A stretch of 64,000 bases of DNA from an uncultured Vampirovibrio sp. (lineage in GTDB: Bacteria > Cyanobacteriota > Vampirovibrionia > Gastranaerophilales > Gastranaerophilaceae): the NCBI GenBank assembly GCA_910584405.1, contig CAJUAL010000002.1, positions 1 to 64,000 of the forward strand. The letters are read 5' to 3'. The position numbers and the translations under genes were made by a program. Shown in pieces: positions 57,734-64,000 of this stretch (position 1 is the first letter of the stretch; the number at the start of each line of letters is the position of its first letter). The notes beneath the pieces are model-generated. The model searched no databases. It saw only the letters and a list, made by a program, of their open reading frames with translations, and was not told the origin of the DNA.

Positions 57734-58486
57734 TTATACTAATGTGAATTTTGGTTCATATTTTTTAATTTGTCTTAATTTTTCTACACGTTTAAGCACA
57801 ACATTCGCGTTTTCTGATTCTGGCATTGCAGATAGGAATTTTCTGTAATATCTTTTGGCATCACTTGTTTTGCCGAGTTTATCAAGGCAAAGTCCTATAT
57901 CTGAATAAACTTTTGCGTATTTAGGGTTAATTTTCAGTATTTCAAGATTTAATCCGAGCGCCTGTTTATAAAGTTCCATTTTCATAAATAATGCAGATTT
58001 TCTAAGGTATGCATTTATATAATTAGGCGAATTTTCGATAAGTTTTTGGTAAATCATTAAAGCCATGTCTTGCTCTTCGCATTGTTCGTGCGCTAAACCT
58101 AATTGATAAATCGCTTCAGGATTGTCCGGTTCCAGTTGAATTGCCTGAATAAAACATTTTATAGCTTTGCAAGGGGTTTCGTCTTTAAGATGACAAAGCC
58201 CGAGTTCGTAAAATGTTTCATATTTACTGCTATCCAAGAGAACTGATTTTTCTAAATATTCTATCGCTTTTTTAGTCTTTCCGAGGTTTTTGTAACATAC
58301 ACCCAAACCAAAATATGTTTCAGCATTGTTTCGGTCAATCAATATTGAATTAAGGTAAGTTCCGACGGCTTCTTTAAACGAGTCTTCCGCTCTTAAGGTG
58401 TCGGCTTTTTTTTGTAATTCTTTTTGCTGCTTACGTCTTAACAGGGGCGTGCTCATATATTCTGATTTTGTACTGCTGTTACTCAA
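57734..58486 (-). CDS. Tetratricopeptide repeat protein
   Basis: 250 residues, about five TPR units from residue 35 on (AETYFGLGVCYKNLGKTKKA, FYELGLCHLKDETPCKAI, EAIYQLGLAHEQCEEQDMAL, AKVYSDIGLCLDKLGKTSDA). No signal peptide. The start is TTG with GAGGAAAAAGAG upstream. Shorter relative of the 13198 protein. Confidence 0.82.
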   Translation of the reverse strand: MSNSSTKSEYMSTPLLRRKQQKELQKKADTLRAEDSFKEAVGTYLNSILIDRNNAETYFGLGVCYKNLGKTKKAIEYLEKSVLLDSSKYETFYELGLCHLKDETPCKAIKCFIQAIQLEPDNPEAIYQLGLAHEQCEEQDMALMIYQKLIENSPNYINAYLRKSALFMKMELYKQALGLNLEILKINPKYAKVYSDIGLCLDKLGKTSDAKRYYRKFLSAMPESENANVVLKRVEKLRQIKKYEPKFTLV

Positions 58487-58567
58487 CTCTTTTTCCTCTT
58501 ACATTTTCATTTTAGAAGTTTTTTTACTTTTGAAGAACAATCGTAAGATTTAAAGATTAATCAACCA

Positions 58568-58597
58568 TTGGATTTATTATCGGAATTATGCTATAAC
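58568..58597 (+). promoter_or_regulatory. Promoter of 58604, probably giving a leaderless mRNA
   Basis: TTGGAT (58568-58573), 18 bp, TATAAC (58592-58597). The ATG at 58604 lies 7 bases beyond the -10 box and has no ribosome-binding site. Confidence 0.5.
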
Positions 58598-58603
58598 ATT
58601 ATT

Positions 58604-59431
58604 ATGAAAAAGATATTAATAGTATTAGGGATAGCTTTTGGTGTTCTTGTACAATCTTCTGTATTCGCGCTTGATGAGGTGCAGTTGGGAGAGGTTGAAT
58701 CTGCAAAGATTGAGCTGCCGAAAGTTGACTATAAAGATAAAGAATCTCTTGTGATTAGTGATAAAGAGATTATGGACGAAATTATTAAGCTTCAGAAGGA
58801 AAAAGATTTAGAAGATATTGATAATTTGTGGAAGGGAACTGTTGAAAATAATCAGGTTATCGGTTTTGCATTGAAAAAACTTTCAACACCAGAAAGTCAA
58901 AGAAGAATCCACTCTTCGTTGATGGCAAAAACCCTTTCTGCTGTTGTATCAGGTGCGTCGTTAGCTCCTGCATTGATTGGTGCTGATTATATGATTCAAT
59001 CGGGCTCTTATGCTGCGGGAAGGTTAGCCCAAAACCTTTTGAATCGTAAAAATATTCCTCAGGAAGTTCCGTTAACTGATACTGAGTTGATTGAACTTGC
59101 CGGATTGGTGGAAAGTCTTCAAGACAAGATTATTAACGCATATTATAATTATAAAAGTTCGCTTTCTCAATTAAAAGAAATTCGTTCCCGCGAGCTTTTA
59201 TACAGCCGAAATTATGTAAAGGCAATGGATGAAGAAGATTTTCTTGAGATTGCCATATCATCTGCCCTTTATAAAGATATGGAGATTGAAGAATTTAAGT
59301 ATATGCAGTTATGCAAAAAATATCACTTAGAGTTACAAAGACTTGCAGGTAAAAAAGTTGTAGACGGTTTGAATTTATATCAATATAATTACGATTCGGC
59401 TTTGTTGGGAGGTCAAAATGCGGCTAAATAA
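58604..59431 (+). CDS. Exported helical protein, paralogue of 59418
   Basis: 275 residues from ATG 58604; a longer frame to 58568 (TTG) is unlikely because it precedes the signal peptide and overlaps the promoter. Signal peptide 1-22 (ends SVFA). The mature part is helical: DIDNLWKGTVENNQVIGFAL, a Gly/Ala-rich hydrophobic stretch, then TDTELIELAGLVESLQDKII and a coiled coil. Shares these blocks with the next gene, which it overlaps by 14 bases. The coiled-coil plan recalls TolC-like outer-membrane efflux proteins in outline only. Confidence 0.66.
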   Translation: MKKILIVLGIAFGVLVQSSVFALDEVQLGEVESAKIELPKVDYKDKESLVISDKEIMDEIIKLQKEKDLEDIDNLWKGTVENNQVIGFALKKLSTPESQRRIHSSLMAKTLSAVVSGASLAPALIGADYMIQSGSYAAGRLAQNLLNRKNIPQEVPLTDTELIELAGLVESLQDKIINAYYNYKSSLSQLKEIRSRELLYSRNYVKAMDEEDFLEIAISSALYKDMEIEEFKYMQLCKKYHLELQRLAGKKVVDGLNLYQYNYDSALLGGQNAAK

Positions 59432-60800
59432 AAAGATCTTATTTTTATCTATAATCCTCGGTGTTGGGATTTTGCCCGTTAATTCTGAGGTTTTAAGCGA
59501 CGTTAATCACCCTAAAGCCCCGGCGTACCGTGTGGGGATTTCCGAATTGCCTGAAACTCAATTTATTGAAGCTTTACAACAGCCTGTTAAGGTTGAGAAA
59601 AAATATGCGCAGTTAGATAATTCTCAGGATAATAATATTGCAGACAGAACTTATGCTGATTTGAGCATAAAAAATATTTCCAAAGAAGTTGCGCAGGATT
59701 TAGAATTTGAAGAACAAGATATGCTTGCAGATTTATCTTTGCTGTGGCAGGGAGCTGCAATGCAGAGTGATACGATAAATTTTGCATTATATAAGCTTGC
59801 TAATCCTGATGCTGATAAGCCGGATGAAAAGTCTATTAAAAATGTCTTAAAAACTATTGCCAGTATGTCAACATTGGTTGGTGCAAGTATGGGAAGTCCA
59901 ATATTAGCGGGTTCATCTTTAATCGGAGGAAATATCCTCGGGATTATGACGCAGGACACAAAAGCTCTTAACTATAAATATACAAGAGTTACCGATGCTG
60001 ATATGATTATTCTTATTCGTAAGGTTGAGGATTTACAACAAAACGCTGTTAATCTTTATTATGATTATATGAGTGCTAAAAAACAGCTTGATTTTGCAAC
60101 AAAACTTGTAGAAGAGCGTCAGGAAAAATTTAATCTTGCACAGAAAAATAACGCGGCAAGAGAGCTTGTAGTAATAACGGATGCATATTATAGAACAGCA
60201 TTAGACAAACAAAGAAGTGCTAAAGCTGAATTTTTTGCAAAACGTGCGGCGTTAGAACAATTTGTAGGAAATGAAACTTTTATGCAATTTGAACAGGAAC
60301 TTCTGGCAAGGGAAAATGGTGAAAAAACATCACCAAAAGTTACCGAACAAGTAGATGAAGAGCCTCAAATTCAGATTCCTGATATCAGAATGCCTGAACC
60401 TGAAACCGAAAATGAAACGGAAGTAATGACAGGACTTTCTTCTAACATTGAAGATATAGATGAAGATACTGAAGATGTTAAATCTGAGAAAAAAACTAAG
60501 GTTAAAAAGCAGAAAAAAGAAAAACAGATAAAAGAGAGAAAAGTAAAAGAAAAGACCGTAAAAGAAAAGAAGGACCCGCTGAAAGGTCTAATATTCCTCC
60601 ACGGACAAGATAAAAATACTGTGCCTTCTTCAAAATCAGGTGCGGTTGAATCTTCTGAGGTTCAGGTTTCTGTTCCGCAAATACAACCGCAAGTTCAACC
60701 TCAGCAACCAAATCCATATGGTTTTGCTCCGTTAGATGAAATCAGAGTTCCTGATTTAACTCGCGGCGGGTATTCTATTCATTCGGATTTGTCTTATTAA
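59418..60800 (+). CDS. Exported helical protein with Lys/Glu-rich and Pro/Gln-rich tail, paralogue of 58604
   Basis: 460 residues. Signal peptide to about 23. Blocks shared with the upstream protein: LADLSLLWQGAAMQSDTINF, a Gly/Ser hydrophobic segment near 150-175, and TDADMIILIRKVEDLQQNAV followed by a coiled coil. The C-terminal 130 residues are low complexity: acidic, then a Lys-rich run around 360-390, then Pro/Gln-rich, probably a flexible tether. AGGAGG-like GGGAGG precedes the ATG. Probably translated together with 58604. Confidence 0.66.
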   Translation: MRLNKKILFLSIILGVGILPVNSEVLSDVNHPKAPAYRVGISELPETQFIEALQQPVKVEKKYAQLDNSQDNNIADRTYADLSIKNISKEVAQDLEFEEQDMLADLSLLWQGAAMQSDTINFALYKLANPDADKPDEKSIKNVLKTIASMSTLVGASMGSPILAGSSLIGGNILGIMTQDTKALNYKYTRVTDADMIILIRKVEDLQQNAVNLYYDYMSAKKQLDFATKLVEERQEKFNLAQKNNAARELVVITDAYYRTALDKQRSAKAEFFAKRAALEQFVGNETFMQFEQELLARENGEKTSPKVTEQVDEEPQIQIPDIRMPEPETENETEVMTGLSSNIEDIDEDTEDVKSEKKTKVKKQKKEKQIKERKVKEKTVKEKKDPLKGLIFLHGQDKNTVPSSKSGAVESSEVQVSVPQIQPQVQPQQPNPYGFAPLDEIRVPDLTRGGYSIHSDLSY

Positions 60801-60810
60801 AGGAGATTTG

Positions 60811-61464
60811 ATGCGCTATATTTCTTATGCTGTTGAAACAGGGCAAAAAAATATGGATATCGATGCGCAATTACTTGAAGATGCAATTGCAAAAAATCTT
60901 CAGGAACCGATTTTCAGGCTTTACGGCTGGGCTCCTGCGTGTGTATCTTTAGGACGAAATCAGGATGATAAATTTCTGAATAGGGATTTTTTGAGGTCAA
61001 AAAATATAGATGTTGTAAGACGTTTGACAGGCGGCAGAGCACTCTTACATGATAATGAAATTACTTATAGCTTTATCTGTCCCGTTTCTTACCTTGAACA
61101 CGGTGAACATGTTGTGTCTTCTTATATTGAGATTTCCCAAATATTAATAGAAAAATTTAAAAAACTCGGAATAAATTTAGATTTTGGAAAGTCTAAACAA
61201 ATTAAAACAGGCTTTGATTATTGTATGCTTGTTTCGACAGGTGCAGATTTATGTTTTGACAATAAAAAACTCATAGGTTCTGCCCAGTGTCGTAAAAACG
61301 GTTATATATTACAGCATGGTTCAATTTTATATGATTATGATAAAATCTTGTTAGAAACTGTTTTTGGTGAGAAAATTCAAGCAGATGAGATTACAACTGT
61401 TAAGCAGATTAATCCTGATTTGACAAAAGAACAATTGATTGAGATACTAAGTAGTGAAGTATAA
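60811..61464 (+). CDS. Lipoate-protein ligase A family protein
   Basis: 217 residues from ATG 60811; AAGGAG lies 6-7 bases upstream. BPL/LplA fold signatures: FRLYGWAPACVSLGRNQD, the RRLTGGRALLHDNEITYSF loop, and the conserved Lys in NKKLIGSAQCRKNGYILQHGSI. Attaches lipoate or octanoate to lipoyl domains of 2-oxoacid dehydrogenases or GcvH. It could equally be an octanoyltransferase (LipM-like); the sequence does not decide. Follows the paralogue pair by 10 bases. Confidence 0.86.
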   Translation: MRYISYAVETGQKNMDIDAQLLEDAIAKNLQEPIFRLYGWAPACVSLGRNQDDKFLNRDFLRSKNIDVVRRLTGGRALLHDNEITYSFICPVSYLEHGEHVVSSYIEISQILIEKFKKLGINLDFGKSKQIKTGFDYCMLVSTGADLCFDNKKLIGSAQCRKNGYILQHGSILYDYDKILLETVFGEKIQADEITTVKQINPDLTKEQLIEILSSEV

Positions 61465-61479
61465 GAGAGGTTTGTAAGT

Positions 61480-62232
61480 ATGAAATTACGAAAGTTTAAT
61501 GCAATTACACAATTACAGACTTTGTTGATTGTGGGTATTGTAGGTTTAATTATTTTTTTCATGATTTGTGTTCCGTTTTACAATTCCTGTAAACAAAAAG
61601 AAGTTATTTCAAAACTGAAATTTATACATACAAGGATCTTATCCGCAAATCGCATGTATTCTTATGCTGCAGGCGAACCTATGGATTATTACGATTTGAA
61701 CAGTAATTCGGCTGCTGAGTTTGGTGAAAAATACTTCACTCCATATTTAAGTGTTGCAACTATCTGTAAGGATTCTCAAACTTCATGTTGGAATGATGTT
61801 CAATATATGGACTTAAAAGGTAATAAATTTAAAGATAAAATTACTTATAGTATTATTTTACTTAATAATGCGGTGTTAGGTTTTACAAAAGATGAAAAGA
61901 CCGGTTTAATATCAATGATAGTTAATATTGACGGTAATGCCGGCGAAAACATACTTGGACGTGATGTATTTGTCTTTTCTTTTTATAATGCCGATTATCC
62001 GCCTCAATTGTGTGATGAAAGCGTTTATAAAAATAAAGTTATAAAAAGCGGAATGCATTTTGGCGGATATGACAAGTGCGGTATCCCATACGATACGTAT
62101 TCTCATAATGAATTACACGAAACTTGTAATAAAAAAGCCTTTAAATCAGAAGACGGTTTGGGTGTAGGCTCATCTTGTCTTGCTTTAATCCAATCAGGCT
62201 CATGGACTATAGACAAAAAATATCCTTGGTAG
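61480..62232 (+). CDS. Degenerate prepilin-like protein
   Basis: 250 residues. The N-terminus KLRKFNA then ITQLQTLLIVGIVGLIIFFM looks like a prepilin leader with Ala before the cleavage point, but the Glu normally at mature position 5 is Gln here. The large Cys-containing domain (ICKDSQTSCW, QLCDES, DKCGIP, ETCNKK, SSCLAL) resembles the extracellular part of this lineage's pilin-like proteins. It may be an atypical minor pilin. AGAGAGG precedes the ATG. Confidence 0.66.
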   Translation: MKLRKFNAITQLQTLLIVGIVGLIIFFMICVPFYNSCKQKEVISKLKFIHTRILSANRMYSYAAGEPMDYYDLNSNSAAEFGEKYFTPYLSVATICKDSQTSCWNDVQYMDLKGNKFKDKITYSIILLNNAVLGFTKDEKTGLISMIVNIDGNAGENILGRDVFVFSFYNADYPPQLCDESVYKNKVIKSGMHFGGYDKCGIPYDTYSHNELHETCNKKAFKSEDGLGVGSSCLALIQSGSWTIDKKYPW

Positions 62233-62259
62233 TATAATCGTCAAAAAGGGATATATGTT

Positions 62260-63261
62260 ATGACGAAAAAGATTAAAGCAATGGTAATGGCTGCAGGAAT
62301 GGGTTCACGACTTGAACCGATAACTTTGAGGTTCCCGAAACCTTTAATCCCTGTGATGAATATGCCATTAATGGACATAATATTATCTCAGCTTCACTCT
62401 ATCGGCGTGAATGAAGTTATTTCAAACACTTATTACCTTGCAGATCAAATTATTGACCGCTATACAAACAATAAACTCGGGATTAAATTTAGTTCTATTA
62501 AAGAAACCGAACTTTCAGGAACTGCGGGTGGAGTGAAAAAATGTCAGTTTTTCTTTGATGAAGGCGAAGATTTTGTTGTAATGTCAGGTGATATTTTGAC
62601 TACCGCAGATATTAAAAAAGGTATCGAAATTCATAAAAAGTCAGGCGCTATAGCAACAATCGGGGTTAAACAGGTTCCTCACGAACAGGTTAGCCACTTT
62701 GGAGTTGTCGTAACAGATGAAAACGGTTTTATTACCGAGTTTCAGGAAAAACCTGCATTAGAAGAAGCTAAAAGTAATTTAATAAATACAGGAATTTATA
62801 TTTTTAATTATAAAATTTTTGATTATATTCCTGAAAATACATTCTATGATTTTGCAAAAAATGTATTTCCAAAACTTTTAGAAGAAGGTCAAATAAATAC
62901 CTTCGAGGTTAAAGAATATTGGAATGATATTGGAACAATCGGACAGTATAAACAATCAATTCAAGACGTATTTAACGGCGTTTGTAAGATTTCTCATGAC
63001 AAAATTATTGAAACAAATTTAGGCAATTATATCTCAGGAACTTCAAAAATTCCGTCAACAGTAAGATTTGTCGGAAATTCCGTTATCGGTTCAAATGTAA
63101 AATTAGGCGAATATATTATGCTTGATAATTGTGTCGTAATGGACGGTGCTGAAGTTAAAACAGGTTCAGAATTATCTAATTGTGTAATCCTTCCTGCTTT
63201 ATCAACAGATATGAAAAAAGCTGTTTCAAAATCAACATCTAAAGACGCTTTAATGGTTTAA
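62260..63261 (+). CDS. Sugar-phosphate nucleotidyltransferase (mannose/glucose-1-phosphate type)
   Basis: 333 residues. GT-A nucleotidyltransferase core: AMVMAAGMGSRLEPITLRFPKPLIPV at the N-terminus, SGDILTTADI for metal binding, EFQEKPALEE and NTGIYIFNY, YWNDIGTIGQY. The last 90 residues form a short left-handed beta-helix (FVGNSVIGSNVKLGEYIMLD). This two-domain plan is common to NDP-sugar pyrophosphorylases (GDP-mannose or NDP-glucose type); the exact sugar is not clear. Distinct from rfbA. Confidence 0.85.
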   Translation: MTKKIKAMVMAAGMGSRLEPITLRFPKPLIPVMNMPLMDIILSQLHSIGVNEVISNTYYLADQIIDRYTNNKLGIKFSSIKETELSGTAGGVKKCQFFFDEGEDFVVMSGDILTTADIKKGIEIHKKSGAIATIGVKQVPHEQVSHFGVVVTDENGFITEFQEKPALEEAKSNLINTGIYIFNYKIFDYIPENTFYDFAKNVFPKLLEEGQINTFEVKEYWNDIGTIGQYKQSIQDVFNGVCKISHDKIIETNLGNYISGTSKIPSTVRFVGNSVIGSNVKLGEYIMLDNCVVMDGAEVKTGSELSNCVILPALSTDMKKAVSKSTSKDALMV

Positions 63262-63262
63262 A

Positions 63263-64000
63263 CTAAGATTTATCGGGCTTTGGAACGGACGGGTCTTCTA
63301 CGTCTTGCGGATTCTTAATTTTCGCATAGTATTCATTTGCTTTTTTCTTATCTTTGGCTGCCATATATCTGTCGCCAAGTTTTTTGTATAGTTCATCGTT
63401 TCCGCCAAGATGTTCAATAGCCTTTTCGTAGTTTCTTATTGCATTGTATTCATCATAAATATCTCTTTCAAGTTTGCAAGTAGCACATTTTCTCCATCCG
63501 ACATTTGAATAAGCATCACCTAATTTTTCATAGATTTCATAGGCTTTTGGGTTAAGCTCAAGTGCTTTTTTGTAATCTTCAATTGCTAAATCGTAATCCG
63601 ATGTTATGCTGGAATTTGACACAAACATTGAAATTTCGTCAATATTTTTCAAGTCGCCGCGTTCTATATATAACTTGTAATTTTTAGGATTTTGAGCAAT
63701 TTTTTTGTCTAATTCTTCTAGCATTTTTATATTTTGTATTGAATTTGAATAAGTTTGAGGGTTCAATTCTTCTGCTTTTTTCAAATTTTGTATTGCTTTG
63801 TCGTAATTCTTATCCATAAAAAGCGCGCGTTTTGCTTGTCCGTAGTAAGTTTTGGTAAGGCAAATCGAGTCGCATTCTTCATACTCAAAATTTATTTTGA
63901 TATTTTCTTTAGTAAGTACCGGAATGCTTGCAGTTAGAAGAGTTTTTGTTGTGTTTGAAATCCTTTCCAGGTCAAAAGCTTTGTTTGTATTTATTGTAAC
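63263..64000 (-). CDS. TPR protein, 5' end cut by window
   Basis: The frame is open to base 64000, so the N-terminus is outside. About 245 residues visible: a non-TPR segment (61 residues with three Cys, TLLTASIPVL...), then three to four TPR-like units (YDKAIQNLKKAEELNPQTY, YDLAIEDYKKALELNPKAYE, NAIRNYEKAIEHLGGNDELY). Stops 1 base after the convergent nucleotidyltransferase stop. The ATG at 63817 is internal. Confidence 0.75.
   Translation of the reverse strand, partial: VTINTNKAFDLERISNTTKTLLTASIPVLTKENIKINFEYEECDSICLTKTYYGQAKRALFMDKNYDKAIQNLKKAEELNPQTYSNSIQNIKMLEELDKKIAQNPKNYKLYIERGDLKNIDEISMFVSNSSITSDYDLAIEDYKKALELNPKAYEIYEKLGDAYSNVGWRKCATCKLERDIYDEYNAIRNYEKAIEHLGGNDELYKKLGDRYMAAKDKKKANEYYAKIKNPQDVEDPSVPKPDKS

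Noticed and set aside
1..64000. CRISPR arrays, rRNA genes, IS transposases
   Set aside because: I found no regularly spaced repeats of the CRISPR kind, no rRNA-like stretch and no DDE or HUH transposase gene.

Overview
The window looks like a chromosomal segment of a low-GC, diderm, non-photosynthetic cyanobacterial relative of the Candidatus Gastranaerophilales / Melainabacteria (Vampirovibrionia) type. This assignment is inference from gene style: many prepilin-like proteins, cysteine-rich secreted proteins, a GH57 glucan branching enzyme, NAD-type isocitrate dehydrogenase, a dTDP-rhamnose operon, and many lineage-specific proteins without a recognisable family. No rRNA gene is present to confirm it. 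Both window ends cut a gene.

Layout. (1) 1-15.9 kb is mostly housekeeping and lineage-specific genes: a cysteine-rich protein fragment, a lytic transglycosylase, a GT2 glycosyltransferase, a GH57 branching enzyme, a DUF4234-like gene broken by one TGA, tRNA-Asp followed by a strange tRNA-like element, LysM and alpha/beta-hydrolase proteins, isocitrate dehydrogenase, an XRE regulator, a prepilin, TPR and Bax-inhibitor-1 family proteins. Between the prepilin and the TPR gene lies a compact locus with all the parts of a type I toxin-antitoxin system: a 24-residue hydrophobic peptide on the minus strand, a 5' leader that can pair beside its Shine-Dalgarno, and an oppositely transcribed RNA whose terminator lies inside the peptide gene. 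(2) 15.9-27.3 kb is an integrated element beside tRNA-Asn. It carries a large serine recombinase whose last codons run into the tRNA, a split PrimPol plus primase-helicase pair, an origin-like region with inverted 9-mers, a cruciform, a G-quadruplex motif and a thrice-used 11-mer, an ArdC-like antirestriction protein, an XRE repressor, three secreted or membrane proteins, and a RloB/AAA ATPase pair resembling AbiL-type phage defence. (3) 27.6-38.4 kb, all on the minus strand, holds a SPASM-type radical SAM enzyme beside a proline-rich repeat protein, a 2075-residue GNAT/helical-repeat protein, a GT-D glycosyltransferase, an AAA ATPase and another XRE regulator. (4) 38.6-48.6 kb is a plus-strand surface-glycan operon: pyruvyl transferase, glycosyltransferase, rfbCBDA, an RgpF-TagF fusion, tagD and an ABC exporter. 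It predicts a rhamnose-containing glycan carrying glycerol phosphate. (5) 48.6-64 kb holds a divergent pair of M48-type proteins (one lacking the HExxH histidines), an MBL hydrolase, tRNA-Gln with a tRNA-Asn-like remnant, a DegT aminotransferase, a probable small RNA with promoter and terminator, REP-like palindromes, two pairs of tandem secreted paralogues, lipoate ligase, a degenerate pilin, a sugar nucleotidyltransferase and TPR genes.

Consensus sigma-70-like promoters (TTGACA/TATAAT, 16-18 bp spacing) and U-tailed hairpin terminators are frequent and were used to delimit units. At least two genes appear to be transcribed as leaderless mRNAs.
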